A DNA stretch of 64,000 bases from Streptomyces ardesiacus (lineage in GTDB: Bacteria; Actinomycetota; Actinomycetes; Streptomycetales; Streptomycetaceae), in NCBI RefSeq assembly GCF_003112575.1, contig NZ_BEWC01000001.1, forward strand, positions 992,001 to 1,056,000. Direction: 5' to 3'. Under the pieces are notes generated by a model that worked only from the letters and a program-made list of their open reading frames with translations, searched no databases and was not told the origin of the DNA. Of this stretch, positions 15,906-25,005 are shown piece after piece. Numbering within the stretch: position 1 is the stretch's first letter; each line of letters opens with the position of its first letter. Both the position numbers and the translations under genes were made by a program.

Positions 15906-16847
15906 TCAGTCGATCACGAGGACGAGCTTGCCCGTCGTACGGCCCGTCTCACCCTGCGTGTGCGCCCGCGCGGCCTCCGCCAGCGGAAACGTCCCCGCGA
16001 TCTCGGCCCGCAGCTTCCCCGACTCGGCCAGACGGGCGATCTCCTTCATGTCCGCCCGGTCCGCGTCGACCAGCATCCGCACCGCCCGGACGCCCAGCCG
16101 GCCGGCCTCCTCGAAGAACTCGTCCGACCCGACCGGCAGGATCGACACCACCACCCCGCCCGGCCGCAGCACGCGCAGGGACCGCAGGGACGTGTCGCCG
16201 CCGATCGTGTCCAGGACGACGTCGACGTCCTTCACCGCCTCGGCGAAGTCCGTCTCCCGGTAGTCCACCGTCTCGTCCGCACCCAGCGAGCGCAGGAAGG
16301 CGTGCTTGCCCGCGCTGGCCGTACCGATCACGTGGGCGCCCCGGGCCTTGGCGATCTGCACCGCCGCGTGGCCCACCCCGCCGGCCGCCGCATGGACGAG
16401 CACCCTCTGCCCCGGCTGTACGTCCGCCCGCTCCACCAGGGCCTGCCACGCCGTCAGCGACACCAGCGGGAGCGCGCCCGCCTGGACGTGGTCGATCCCG
16501 GCCGGCTTGTGGGTGAACACGCGCGCCGGAGCGGTGACGTACTCCGCGTGGGAACCGTGGCCGAAGGGATAGGACAGCATGCCGAAGACCTCGTCGCCGG
16601 GCCGGAACGCCGCCACGCCGATCCCCACCGACTCCACCACGCCCGACACGTCCCAGCCCAGCACGAAGGGAGGCTCGCCGAGGAAGCCGCCGTTCGCCCG
16701 GTGCTTCCAGTCGGTCGGATTCACCCCGGCGGCACGCACCCGTACCAGCACCTCGTTGGGACGCGGCTCGGGGCGCTCCAGCCGCACCTCCTTCAGGACC
16801 TCGGGACCGCCGAGGACGTCCTGGCCTACTGCGCGCATGGTGTTCAT
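15906..16847 (-). CDS. NADP-dependent quinone/alkenal oxidoreductase (MDR family)
   Basis: The product has 313 residues. MRAVGQDVLGGPEVL, VRAAGVNPTDWKHR, HGSHAEYVTAPA and the Rossmann motif LVHAAAGGVGHAAVQIAKA are characteristic of zinc-independent medium-chain reductases. No catalytic zinc Cys/His set is present. The likely reaction is NADPH-dependent reduction of a quinone or alpha,beta-unsaturated carbonyl. ATG at 16847 follows GCGAGGTCC. It is divergent from the VOC gene. Confidence 0.88.
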   Translation of the reverse strand: MNTMRAVGQDVLGGPEVLKEVRLERPEPRPNEVLVRVRAAGVNPTDWKHRANGGFLGEPPFVLGWDVSGVVESVGIGVAAFRPGDEVFGMLSYPFGHGSHAEYVTAPARVFTHKPAGIDHVQAGALPLVSLTAWQALVERADVQPGQRVLVHAAAGGVGHAAVQIAKARGAHVIGTASAGKHAFLRSLGADETVDYRETDFAEAVKDVDVVLDTIGGDTSLRSLRVLRPGGVVVSILPVGSDEFFEEAGRLGVRAVRMLVDADRADMKEIARLAESGKLRAEIAGTFPLAEAARAHTQGETGRTTGKLVLVID

Positions 16848-17062
16848 CGGGACCTCGCAACTCAGGGAGGGGACGGGGGACACGGTTGGCAACCTCCGAC
16901 GTGATCGTGCCATTCCCCGCGCCGCCCGGCACCGTGAGCCGGGTGCCCCCGACGGGTGAGGGCCGGGCGGGGCGTTCGCCGACTGATTCGGCCGGGCGGG
17001 GATATGCGCAAGGCAGGGGGCACGGGGCACGGCGTCCCACGCCCGGAACCTTCGGAGGAGAC

Positions 17063-17458
17063 ATGGCACTGGTCAACGCGGGCGTCGTGGTGCTCGACTG
17101 CGCCGAACCCGAGCGGCTCGCCGAGTTCTACAAGGGCCTGCTGGGCGCGCAGGAGAGTGACGTGAGCGCCAACCGGATCGAGATCGAGGGCCCGGGCGGC
17201 TTCCGCATGGCCTTCCGGCGGGACGTGAACGCCACCCCGCCGAGCTGGCCCCGCCCGGAGAACTCCCTCCAGGTCCACCTGGACTTCGTGGTGGCGGACC
17301 TGGACGAGGCCGAGCGCGCGATCGTGGGGCTCGGCGGACGCCCGGTGGAGGCGAAGGACCCGGTCGGCCCGCACGAGGAGCGCGGCTTCTCCGACCCGGC
17401 CGGCCACTCCTTCACCCTCCGCCACGCCCTCGCGCCCACGGCACCCAAGCAGGGATAG
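17063..17458 (+). CDS. VOC-fold (glyoxalase-like) protein
   Basis: The 131-residue product has the two paired beta-alpha-beta modules of the vicinal oxygen chelate fold: VVVLDCAEPERLAEFYKGLL, then LDFVVADLDEAERAIVGLGG and FSDPAGHSFTLR. Metal ligands are not complete enough to name a reaction. Start ATG at 17063 has an excellent GGAGGAG site. Confidence 0.85.
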   Translation: MALVNAGVVVLDCAEPERLAEFYKGLLGAQESDVSANRIEIEGPGGFRMAFRRDVNATPPSWPRPENSLQVHLDFVVADLDEAERAIVGLGGRPVEAKDPVGPHEERGFSDPAGHSFTLRHALAPTAPKQG

Positions 17459-17473
17459 CACCCGTCCGCCGGA

Positions 17474-17782
17474 TCAGTCCCGGCCGCCCTTGCCGGCGAC
17501 CGGCCAGGTCCCCGTGGAGCGCTGGATGGCCTTGGCGCCCGTGCGGTCCACGGCGCTGCGCACCGCGGCGAAGATGGCGCCCTGGATCGCCGCGGCCAGC
17601 AGGATCTCGCCCCATCCGCGGTCCGGGTCCAGGGCGTCGGGTGCGTCGTCCTCGTGCCGGAGCAGCTTCCAGGTCTTCTGGAACGTCATCCCGGCCAGCG
17701 TGCCGCCCAGCCAGCCGAGCGCGAACCCGACGGGCTTGTAGGCGAGGGGCAGCTTCTGCTTCTTCTTCGCCTTCTTCGCCAT
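17474..17782 (-). CDS. DUF4235 small membrane protein
   Basis: The product has 102 residues: a Lys-rich N-terminus (MAKKAKKKQK), then helices YKPVGFALGWLGGTLAGM and EILLAAAIQGAIFAAVRSAV, matching DUF4235. The role is unknown. ATG at 17782 follows AAGGAGAG. It is convergent with the VOC gene, with 15 bases between stops. Confidence 0.85.
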   Translation of the reverse strand: MAKKAKKKQKLPLAYKPVGFALGWLGGTLAGMTFQKTWKLLRHEDDAPDALDPDRGWGEILLAAAIQGAIFAAVRSAVDRTGAKAIQRSTGTWPVAGKGGRD

Positions 17783-17798
17783 GGGAATCTCTCCTTGT

Positions 17799-17846
17799 CC
17801 TCGTGTGCGGACTCGTGTGCGGACTCGTGTGCGGCCTCGTGTGCGC
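17799..17846. repeat. 12-bp tandem repeat upstream of the DUF4235 gene
   Basis: Four head-to-tail 12-bp units of (A/C)CTCGTGTGCG(G/C) run at 17799-17846, in the leader of the DUF4235 gene and just after the end of the glutathione transferase-like gene. Confidence 0.8.
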
Positions 17847-17885
17847 CGATCGGTCGTGCGCGTCGGACGGTCGTGCGCGTCGCGG

Positions 17886-18911
17886 TCAGGGCCTGCCGCG
17901 CACCGGTACCTCCTCGTCGGCCGGGACCGGCCCCGGCGGGGTGCCGTCGCCGAACGGACGGCCGCCCAGCTCCTGCCGGTGGTGGGGCGTCAGCCAGCCG
18001 GCCAGGTCCGGGCCGAGGGGGACGATGCGCGTCGGATTGATGCCGGTGTGCACCTGGTAGTAGTGGCGTTTGATGTGGTCGAAGTCGACCGTGTCCCCGA
18101 ATCCCGGCGTCTGGAACAGGTCGCGGGCGTACCCCCACAGCACCGGGTTCTCCGTCAGCTTCCAGCGGTTGCACTTGAAGTGACCGTGGTAGACCGCGTC
18201 GAAGCGGACCAGCGTAGTGAACAGCCGGATGTCCGCCTCCGTGATCGTGTCGCCGACCAGGTAGCGCTGCCGCTCCAGCCGGGGCGTCAGTTGCTCCAGC
18301 CGCCGGAACACCCCGGCGCACGCGGCCTCGTACTCCTCCTGGCCGGTGGCGAAACCCGCCCGGTACACCCCGTTGTTGACGTCCTCGTAGACCCCGGCCA
18401 TCACCTCGTCGATCTCGTCGCGCAGGGCCTGCGGATACAGGTCGGGCGCGCCCGGCCGGTGCAGGGCGGTCCACTCGGTCGCGAGGTCGAGGGTGATCTG
18501 CTGGTAGTCGTTGGTGACGAGTGCCCCGCTGGGCACGTCCACGACCGCCGGTACGCTCACCCCGCCCGGGTAGCCGGTCTCCCGCCGGTCGTAGGCCTCG
18601 CTGAGGTAGCGGATGCCGAGGACGGGGTCCCGGCCGTCCGGGTCGAGCGTGAACCGCCAGCTCCGGTCGTCCTGGACCGGGTCGGCGACCGCCAGGGACA
18701 GGGCGTCCTCCAGACCGAGCAGCCGCCGGGACACCAGGGCCCGGCTCGCCCACGGACAGGCGCGGCTCACCACCAGCCGGTAGCGGCCGGCCTCCACCGG
18801 CCAGCCGTCCCGGCCGTCCGCCGTGATCCGGTCCGCGAAATGGCTGCGGGACCGTTTGAACGCCTTCTTCCCGTAGCCGCTGTTGCCCGGGGTGCCGTCG
18901 TCACCGCTCAT
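17886..18911 (-). CDS. Glutathionyl-hydroquinone-reductase-type GST (YqjG/ECM4 family)
   Basis: The product has 341 residues. RLVVSRACPWASRALV places the catalytic Cys at about residue 52 in the C-P-W-A motif of Xi-class transferases. SVPAVVDVPSGALVTNDY is the thioredoxin-fold substrate-binding part, and DVNNGVYRAGFATGQ to YHGHFKCN is the C-terminal helical domain. The classical enzyme removes glutathione from glutathionyl-hydroquinones; streptomycetes make mycothiol instead, so the real thiol is probably mycothiol (inference). ATG at 18911 follows GGAAGGGCAGGG. Confidence 0.88.
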   Translation of the reverse strand: MSGDDGTPGNSGYGKKAFKRSRSHFADRITADGRDGWPVEAGRYRLVVSRACPWASRALVSRRLLGLEDALSLAVADPVQDDRSWRFTLDPDGRDPVLGIRYLSEAYDRRETGYPGGVSVPAVVDVPSGALVTNDYQQITLDLATEWTALHRPGAPDLYPQALRDEIDEVMAGVYEDVNNGVYRAGFATGQEEYEAACAGVFRRLEQLTPRLERQRYLVGDTITEADIRLFTTLVRFDAVYHGHFKCNRWKLTENPVLWGYARDLFQTPGFGDTVDFDHIKRHYYQVHTGINPTRIVPLGPDLAGWLTPHHRQELGGRPFGDGTPPGPVPADEEVPVRGRP

Positions 18912-19062
18912 GGCCCTGCCCTTCCGCCGTCCTGTGTCTGTGTGCGGGCGCTCCCCGTCGTTCCTGTGCCCCTGTGTAGGCGTTCCCCGTTTTCGCCCGT
19001 CGGCACGGGCGGCCACCCGCAAGGCGGGTGTGAGCCGCGCCGGCCGGGGCAGTCGGGGCTTC

Positions 19063-20070
19063 GTGAGCGGGACAGCAGGAGAAGAGGAGCGGGGCCGCAG
19101 GGCCGACCGCAGGACACGCGTCACCGTGCTCGTGGCCCTCGCGGCCAACCTGGTGATCGCGGTGGCCAAGGCCGTCGGCGGGTTCGTCGCGGGGTCGCCC
19201 GCGCTGCTGTCGGAGGCGGCACACTCCGTCGCGGACAGCATGAACGAGATCTTCCTCCTCGCCGCACTGCGCCGCAGCCGCCGCCCCGCCGACCGCAAGC
19301 ACCCCTTCGGCTACGGCAAGGAACGCTTCTTCTGGTCGCTGCTCGCGGCCGTCGGCATCTTCGTCATGGGCGGCTGCTTCTCCTTCTTCCAGGGCGCCGA
19401 GGCCCTGCGCGACGGGGCGGACGAGAGCCTCGGCGGCTACGTGGCCGGGCTGATCGTGCTCGGCATCGCCCTGCTCGCGGAGGGCGGCTCCCTGCTGCGG
19501 GCCCTGCACCAGGTACGCGGCCAGGGCGGGCTCGCCGAGGGGCTGCGGGACCCGGCGCTGCGCACGGTCGTCGCCGAGGACGGCACCGCGGTGCTCGGCG
19601 TCACCCTCGCCATGGCCGGCATGGCGCTGCACATGGTCACCGGGCAGGTGGTGTGGGAGGCCTGCGCCTCGCTCGCCATCGGCGCACTGCTCGTCCACGT
19701 GGCCTACCGGCTGGGCCGCGAGGCCCGCGACCAGCTCATCGGCGAGGCGGCCGACCCCGAGGCCAGCGGACGGATCCGGGCGCTGCTGGCGGCCCAGCCG
19801 GAGATCGACAGCGTCGAGGCGCTGTTCACCATGAAGACCGGCCTCGACTCCACCCTGGTGGCCGCACGCGTCGACCTCGTGCCGGGCCTGGACAGCGAAC
19901 AGGTGGAGGAGGTCGCCGTGCGCATCAAGAGGTCGATCAGGCGCACCGTCCCCGAGGCCCGGCAGGTCTTCCTCGACGTCACGGACCGGCCCGCGCGGGA
20001 GGCGGCGGGAAGCCCCGCCGCGACGACGGCGGAAGGCCCCGCCGCGACGGGGGAACGCGGCGGGGCCTGA
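19063..20070 (+). CDS. Cation diffusion facilitator (CDF) metal transporter
   Basis: The product has 335 residues. Six membrane helices include the HSVADSMNE metal site in helix II and a second acidic site near the DGTAVLGVTLA helix. A cytoplasmic domain (TMKTGLDSTLVAARVDLVPG) completes the CDF plan. It likely exports Zn2+, Fe2+ or Co2+ in exchange for protons; selectivity is not readable. I chose GTG at 19063, though its ribosome site is weak. A longer start at 18883 would overlap the divergent gene. An Ala/Gly-rich tail is encoded over a hairpin. Confidence 0.85.
   Translation: MSGTAGEEERGRRADRRTRVTVLVALAANLVIAVAKAVGGFVAGSPALLSEAAHSVADSMNEIFLLAALRRSRRPADRKHPFGYGKERFFWSLLAAVGIFVMGGCFSFFQGAEALRDGADESLGGYVAGLIVLGIALLAEGGSLLRALHQVRGQGGLAEGLRDPALRTVVAEDGTAVLGVTLAMAGMALHMVTGQVVWEACASLAIGALLVHVAYRLGREARDQLIGEAADPEASGRIRALLAAQPEIDSVEALFTMKTGLDSTLVAARVDLVPGLDSEQVEEVAVRIKRSIRRTVPEARQVFLDVTDRPAREAAGSPAATTAEGPAATGERGGA
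20034..20068 (+). terminator. Hairpin terminator overlapping the CDF stop codon
   Basis: AGGCCCCGCCGCG pairs perfectly with CGCGGCGGGGCCT (13 bp, 9-base loop) and ends on the first base of the TGA stop. There is no T-tract, as is common in Streptomyces. Confidence 0.65.
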
Positions 20071-20134
20071 ACGACGTCTTCCCGGCACCCGCCGCTCCAT
20101 GCACGCCGATCCGGGAAACCTTCGCGCGCCCGGT

Positions 20135-20584
20135 TCAGCCCGCGTCGGCCGGCTCCAGGACGAAGACCGGGATCTCCCGGTCCGTCTTCTCCTGGTAGTC
20201 CGCGTACGACGGGAACGCCGCGACGGCGCGCTCCCACCACTGCGCCTTCTCCGCGCCCGTGACCTCACGGGCCGTCATGTCCCGCTTCACCGGCCCGTCC
20301 TGGAGCTCCACGTGGGGATCGGCGAGCACGTTGAAGTACCAGACCGGGTGCTTGGGCGCCCCGCCCAGGGAGGCGACCGCGGCGTAGCGGCCCTCGTGCT
20401 CGACGCGCATCAGCGGCGTCTTGCGCAGCTTGCCGCTCCGCGCGCCCCGGGTGGTCAGCACGATCACGGGCAGGCCGGTGTCCCGCAGGGTCGTGCCCTT
20501 GGTGCCGCCCGAGCTCTCGTACAGCTCGACCTGTTCGCGCACCCACTGCGTGGGGCTGGGTTCGTACTCGCCGTCAAGAGGCAT
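20135..20584 (-). CDS. Deazaflavin (F420)-dependent nitroreductase-family protein
   Basis: The product has 149 residues. [20 protein letters not shown] and [19 protein letters not shown] are the hallmark segments of the Ddn/DUF385 family, whose Mycobacterium members use cofactor F420 to reduce nitroaromatics or quinones. [20 protein letters not shown] is the usual N-terminus, which fixes the ATG at 20584 although its ribosome site is weak. The natural substrate is unknown. Confidence 0.87.
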   Translation of the reverse strand: MPLDGEYEPSPTQWVREQVELYESSGGTKGTTLRDTGLPVIVLTTRGARSGKLRKTPLMRVEHEGRYAAVASLGGAPKHPVWYFNVLADPHVELQDGPVKRDMTAREVTGAEKAQWWERAVAAFPSYADYQEKTDREIPVFVLEPADAG

Positions 20585-20900
20585 GTGTGTCCGTCCGTAT
20601 TCGTCGTGGCGTGAGGCCGGCCGGGTGGGCACCGACGACCGGCGCTTGAGCATCCTTACCGCATCCTGCCCCTCGTACCCCTGTGGTCGCGAGAACATCC
20701 GGACGGCATCGCTCCGGCCGCCGTCCCGCACACCGTGCCGCTCGGCCAGTTCCCGGGCGCGCCCGGGGGCGCCGGAGGTCCCGATCGCGCCACTCGCGCC
20801 GCCGGTGCGAGCGGTGCGGCGGGGTTCCCGCCGTCCCCGGCCGGTGGTCCCCGGCCACTCTGCCGCCGCCGGCGATCTGGCCGAACTTGCCGTCGCTCCA
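20585..20900. other. Intergenic region between Ddn-like gene and P450 operon
   Basis: These bases carry no gene I can support. On the Ddn side, two GCATCCT heptamers lie 11 bp apart (20650 and 20661). Open frames here lack start sites and family resemblance. Confidence 0.4.
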
Positions 20901-20919
20901 TAGATGCCTGAGGCATCTA
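20901..20919 (+). promoter_or_regulatory. 19-bp perfect palindrome upstream of the P450 gene
   Basis: TAGATGCCTGAGGCATCTA is a perfect 9-1-9 palindrome 42 bases before the P450 start. Its length and position fit a dimeric repressor site (TetR or MarR type). No regulator gene is adjacent. Confidence 0.65.
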
Positions 20920-20961
20920 ATGAAGATCGGCAGGACGCACTCTTCGTCTGCGAGGTCTTCC

Positions 20962-22236
20962 ATGACGGACACCGACACCGGCAAGACGACGGACACCGAT
21001 ACGACGACGGCCACCCCCGCGACTGACCCGGCCCCGGCGGACCGGACCCCGGCGGCCCCCGTCGCCTTCCCGCAGGACCGGACCTGTCCCTACCACCCGC
21101 CCGCCGCCTACGCCCCGCTGCGCGCCACCCGGCCGCTGACCCGGGTCACCCTCTTCGACGGCCGCCAGGCCTGGCTGGTGACGGGGCACACCGCCGCCCG
21201 CCGGCTGCTGGCCGACCAGCGCCTGTCGAGCGACCGCTCCCGCGACGGCTTCCCCGTCACGTCGGCGCGCCTGGCGGGCGTACGCGGTCGCAAGGCCGCC
21301 CTGGTCGGTGTCGACGACCCCGAACACCGAACCCAACGCAGAATGGTGCTCCCCGAGTTCACCTTGCGGCGCGCCGCCGCTCTGCGCCCGCACATCCGGC
21401 GGATCGTCGGCGAACGGCTCGACACGATGATCGCGGGGGGCCCGCCCGCCGATCTGGTGTCGGCCTTCGCGCTGCCCGTGCCCTCAATGGTGATCTGCGC
21501 ACTGCTCGGGGTGCCCTACGCCGACCACGAGTTCTTCGAGGAACAGTCCCGCCGGCTGCTGCGCGGCCCGCTGCCCGCCGACACCGTCGACGCCCGGGAC
21601 CGGCTGGAGGCGTACCTGGGGGAGCTGATCGACCGCAAGCGGAGGGAGCCCGGCGACGGCCTGCTGGACGACCTGGTGCGGAGGCAGCGGAACGAGGGGA
21701 GGACCGACCGCGAACAGCTCGTCGCCTTCGCGGTGATCCTGCTGGTCGCGGGCCACGAGACCACCGCCAACATGATCTCGCTGGGCACCTACACCCTCCT
21801 GACCAACCCCGGCAGGCTGGCCGAACTGCGTGCGGAGCCCGGGCTGCTGCCCGACGCCGTGGAGGAGCTGATGCGGGTCCTGTCGATCGCGGACGGGCTG
21901 CTGCGCATGGCCGTCGAGGACATCGAGGTGGACGGGCAGATCATCCGGGCCGGCGAGGGGGTCGTCTTCTCGACCTCGGTCATCAACCGCGACGAGTCCG
22001 TCTACCCCGACCCGGACGCCCTCGACTGGCACCGTCCCGCCCGCCACCACGTCGCCTTCGGGTTCGGCATCCACCAGTGCCTCGGCCAGAACCTGGCCCG
22101 CGCCGAACTGGAGATCGCCCTGCACGCCCTCTTCGAGCGGCTGCCCACGCTGCGCCTGGCCGCCCCGGCGGACGAGATCCCCTTCAAGCCCGGCGACACC
22201 GTCCAGGGGATGCTGGAACTCCCCGTGACCTGGTAG
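20962..22236 (+). CDS. Cytochrome P450 (CYP105-like)
   Basis: The product has 424 residues. The I-helix motif AGHETTA is at about 263-269, the K-helix ExxR is EELMR (Glu302, Arg305), and the heme loop [15 protein letters not shown] puts the ligand Cys at 373. The overall look is CYP105, a Streptomyces group of broad-range monooxygenases. An extended Thr/Asp-rich N-terminus precedes the fold. The start is ATG 20962 after GCGAGGT; an ATG at 20920 lacks a site. The ferredoxin gene follows after 12 bases, so the pair forms an operon that would need a reductase encoded elsewhere. Confidence 0.93.
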   Translation: MTDTDTGKTTDTDTTTATPATDPAPADRTPAAPVAFPQDRTCPYHPPAAYAPLRATRPLTRVTLFDGRQAWLVTGHTAARRLLADQRLSSDRSRDGFPVTSARLAGVRGRKAALVGVDDPEHRTQRRMVLPEFTLRRAAALRPHIRRIVGERLDTMIAGGPPADLVSAFALPVPSMVICALLGVPYADHEFFEEQSRRLLRGPLPADTVDARDRLEAYLGELIDRKRREPGDGLLDDLVRRQRNEGRTDREQLVAFAVILLVAGHETTANMISLGTYTLLTNPGRLAELRAEPGLLPDAVEELMRVLSIADGLLRMAVEDIEVDGQIIRAGEGVVFSTSVINRDESVYPDPDALDWHRPARHHVAFGFGIHQCLGQNLARAELEIALHALFERLPTLRLAAPADEIPFKPGDTVQGMLELPVTW

Positions 22237-22248
22237 GAGTGTGCGGAC

Positions 22249-22449
22249 ATGCGGATCGGCATCGACAAGGACACCTGCATCGGCGCGGGACAGTGCGCCC
22301 TGACCGCCCCCGACGTCTTCACCCAGGACGACGACGGCTGCGGCACGCTCCGGCCCGGCCGGGAGGACGGCGGCGGCAGCGCGCTGGTACGGGAGGCGGC
22401 CCGTGCCTGTCCCGTGGGCGCGATCACCGTGTCGGAACGGGTGGGCTGA
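22249..22449 (+). CDS. [3Fe-4S] ferredoxin partner of the P450
   Basis: The 66-residue product has cluster cysteines at 10, 16 and 54 (DTCIGAGQC, then ARACPVGAI). The second position of a 4Fe motif is Gly/Ala, which is the 3Fe-4S ferredoxin pattern found beside CYP105 genes. It transfers single electrons from a flavin reductase to the P450. The ATG follows TAGGAGTG. An extra Cys at 31 is not part of the usual set. Confidence 0.92.
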   Translation: MRIGIDKDTCIGAGQCALTAPDVFTQDDDGCGTLRPGREDGGGSALVREAARACPVGAITVSERVG

Positions 22450-22502
22450 GCCCCGCACCCGCGCCCGCCCGCGTCCGGAGGCCGCCCACTAGGGTCTCGG
22501 GG

Positions 22503-23051
22503 ATGAGCGAACACGCGGGGAGCGACAGGACCGCACGGCCCTTCCTCTACGTCGTCGTCTGCGCCGCGGGCGTGGCCGACGGCGTGGACGGGCTGATCGA
22601 CGCGGCGCGGGAACGCGGCTGGGAGGTCGGGGTCGTGGCGACACCGGTCGCCATGGGCGGCTTCTTCGACGTGGCAGCCGTCGAGGACCGCACCGGCCGC
22701 CCGGTCCGCTCGGCCTGGCGCACACCGGACGATCCGCGGCCCTTCCCGGCGCCCGACGCCGTCGTGGTCGCGCCCGCGACCTTCAACACGATCAACAAGT
22801 GGGCCGCGGGCCTTGCCGACACCCTCGCCGTGGCCACCCTGTGCGAGGCGTCCGGTCTGGGCGTCCCCCTGGCCGTCCTGCCGTGCGTCGCCGACGCGCT
22901 GGCCTCCCACCCCGCCTACCGGGAGAGCCTGGCCCGGCTGCGGGGCATGGGCGTGCGCTTCGGCGACCGGTACACCGGGGACCCGGGGGAGGACGGCAGG
23001 CGTCCGGAGTTCGGCTGGGAACGGGCGCTGGACCTGGTCGAACGGCGCTGA
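22503..23051 (+). CDS. HFCD-family flavoprotein (PPC decarboxylase-like)
   Basis: The product has 182 residues. FLYVVVCAAGVADGVDGL at the N-terminus and APATFNTINKWAAGLADTLA are the FMN-binding motifs of homo-oligomeric flavin-containing Cys decarboxylases (EpiD, Dfp/CoaC). The catalytic His of the family cannot be assigned with certainty, so the reaction is open. TAGGGT at 22490-22495 ends seven bases before the ATG and no ribosome site exists, suggesting its own leaderless transcript rather than membership of the P450 operon. Confidence 0.85.
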   Translation: MSEHAGSDRTARPFLYVVVCAAGVADGVDGLIDAARERGWEVGVVATPVAMGGFFDVAAVEDRTGRPVRSAWRTPDDPRPFPAPDAVVVAPATFNTINKWAAGLADTLAVATLCEASGLGVPLAVLPCVADALASHPAYRESLARLRGMGVRFGDRYTGDPGEDGRRPEFGWERALDLVERR

Positions 23052-23129
23052 CCCGCACGGAGTCCGCGCCCGCCCGAGGACGTACGCTCGCCCTCGTACC
23101 GATGACCGGCGAAGACAGGAGCGGCAACG

Positions 23130-24098
23130 ATGCAGTATGTGAAGCTCGGTTCGACGGGCCTGGACGTGTCGCGGATCTGCCTGGGCTGCATGACCTACGG
23201 CGTTCCCGACCGCGGCACGCACGAGTGGACCCTCGACGAGGAGGCCTCGCGCCCGCTGATCCGTCAGGCGCTGGAGGCCGGGATCACCTTCTTCGACACG
23301 GCCAACGTCTACTCCGACGGCACCAGCGAGGAGATCGTCGGCAGGGCGCTGGCCGACTTCGCCCGCCGGGACGACATCGTGCTCGCGACCAAGGTGCACG
23401 GACGAATGCGGCCCGGACCCAACGGCGGGGGACTGTCCCGCAAGGCGGTCATGACCGAGATCGATCACAGTCTGCGGCGCCTGGGCACCGACTACGTCGA
23501 CCTCTACCAGATCCACCGCTTCGACCCGCACACCCCGGTCGAGGAGACGATGGAGGCGCTGCACGACCTGGTGAAGGCGGGCAAGGTCCGCTACATCGGG
23601 GCCAGTTCGATGTACGCCTGGCAGTTCTCCAAGATGCAGTACACCGCCGAGCGGCACGGCTGGACCAGATTCGTGTCCATGCAGAACCACTACAACCTCG
23701 TCTACCGCGAGGAGGAGCGCGAGATGCTCCCCCTCTGCGCGGACCAGGGCGTCGGAGTGCTGCCCTGGAGCCCGCTCGCCCGCGGCCGCCTCACCCGCGA
23801 CTGGGACACCGCCACCGGGCGCAGCGCCACCGACGACTTCGGCAGCACCCTCTACCAGGAGGGCGACCGGGCCGTGGTCGAGGCCGTCACCCGCATCGCC
23901 GCCGAGCGCGGCGTCCCGCGCGCCCAGGTGGCCCTGGCCTGGCTGCTGCACCAGGACACCGTGACGGCCCCCGTCGTCGGCGCCTCCAGGCCGGGGCACC
24001 TCCAGGACGCCGTGGCGGCGGTGGAACTGACGCTCGGTGAGAAGGAGATCGAGGAACTGGAGCGCCCCTACGCCCCGCACCCGATCGCCGGTCACTGA
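23130..24098 (+). CDS. Aldo/keto reductase
   Basis: The product has 322 residues in a TIM barrel with the AKR tetrad: Asp and Tyr in FFDTANVYSDGTSEE, Lys in VLATKVHG and His in DLYQIHRFD. The C-terminal VVGASRPGHLQDAV binds NADPH. It is closest to the YajO/PhdYeFN-like group of bacterial AKRs. ATG at 23130 follows AGGAGCGG. The true substrate is unknown. Confidence 0.92.
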   Translation: MQYVKLGSTGLDVSRICLGCMTYGVPDRGTHEWTLDEEASRPLIRQALEAGITFFDTANVYSDGTSEEIVGRALADFARRDDIVLATKVHGRMRPGPNGGGLSRKAVMTEIDHSLRRLGTDYVDLYQIHRFDPHTPVEETMEALHDLVKAGKVRYIGASSMYAWQFSKMQYTAERHGWTRFVSMQNHYNLVYREEEREMLPLCADQGVGVLPWSPLARGRLTRDWDTATGRSATDDFGSTLYQEGDRAVVEAVTRIAAERGVPRAQVALAWLLHQDTVTAPVVGASRPGHLQDAVAAVELTLGEKEIEELERPYAPHPIAGH

Positions 24099-24130
24099 GC
24101 GGGGGACCGGTACGGCGGGGCGCCGGTGCC

Positions 24131-24811
24131 TCAGGGGCCGGTGCCCGCCTCCAGGGCGGTCAGGGACACCGACGACGCGTTGCCGCCGACCGGCACCTCA
24201 CCGGCCGTCCACCGCACCTTCAGGGGCTCCCGCTCGTCCGGCGGGGTGACGAGCAGCGTGGTCGGAGTGGTCGTACGGGCGCCGCTGATCTGCGGGCTGG
24301 AGAACGACAGCCCGGCCCACGCGCTGCTGCCCGGCGCCAGCGTCACCGTCCGGGGGGAGCCGGGGGCGCGCTCGGGATCCGGGCCGAGCTGCTTGCCGGA
24401 GGCGTCCACGAAGGCGGCGCCGGGATAGCCGTGCACCGTGCAGGTGCGGCCGGAGGTGTTGGTCAGCACGACGGGGAAGTTGCGCTGGCCCGCCCCCGGG
24501 TCCACGCGGCCCACCGAGGCCCGCAGTTCACCGGTGTGGCAGCGGCCGTCGGTACGGGCCGAGGCGGAGGCCGAGCCCGCCGTGCCGCTGGGCACGGCAC
24601 CGGCCGCCGTGGTGGTGTCGTCGGGCGCCGCGGTACCGGCGCCCGGCTCCGCGCTGCTGCTGCGGGCGGAGCCGGGCGGCGGCACGGAGCCGAGCTCCGG
24701 CGTGCCGCTCGACGTGGCGCTCTCGCTGCCGCAGGCGGTCAGCAGACCGAGCAACGCGACCCCGCTCGCGAACAGGGCCGCCCGGCGCACCGGCTGGGAC
24801 GTGTCAGCCAT
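24131..24811 (-). CDS. DUF4232 secreted lipoprotein
   Basis: The product has 226 residues with a lipoprotein signal (ALFASGVALLGLLTAC) whose lipobox Cys is at about residue 27. A Ser/Gly/Thr-rich linker (to about residue 85) precedes a DUF4232 domain with FPVVLTNTSGRTCTVHGYPG and a second disulfide-type Cys pair. It is expected on the outer face of the membrane; the role is unknown. It is convergent with the aldo/keto reductase gene. Confidence 0.88.
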   Translation of the reverse strand: MADTSQPVRRAALFASGVALLGLLTACGSESATSSGTPELGSVPPPGSARSSSAEPGAGTAAPDDTTTAAGAVPSGTAGSASASARTDGRCHTGELRASVGRVDPGAGQRNFPVVLTNTSGRTCTVHGYPGAAFVDASGKQLGPDPERAPGSPRTVTLAPGSSAWAGLSFSSPQISGARTTTPTTLLVTPPDEREPLKVRWTAGEVPVGGNASSVSLTALEAGTGP

Positions 24812-25005
24812 CGCTACTCCACACTCCCGTCAGGATCCCGCACCCGGCCCCTTTCGGACCGGAACCGGGTGCTCCGTCCTGTCGAGTGTCCCGCCGCGGG
24901 CCCCGGGAAACGAGGGGGCGCACTGGGCGCGGAAGGTGGCATGCGGAAGCGGGGTGGTGAAGCCGGGCGCCGCAGCGAGGTGCGCGCGGGGGCGCCCACG
25001 CCCGC

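Noticed and set aside
17799..17846. Protein repeat (SAHE)n in an extended reading of the glutathione transferase-like frame
   Set aside because: The reading belongs to a different frame from the true gene, which stops at 17886; the repeat is non-coding leader DNA.
18883..19062. Longer N-terminus for the CDF transporter from ATG 18883
   Set aside because: It would overlap the start of the divergent gene and adds a low-complexity segment with no membrane or family features.
20650..20667. SARP-like heptamer repeat (GCATCCT twice, 11 bp apart)
   Set aside because: Only two copies, no third repeat and no core promoter at the required 8-bp distance.
20920..20961. Upstream ATG for the P450 (14 extra residues)
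   Set aside because: No ribosome site; the start would lie directly on the edge of the palindromic operator.
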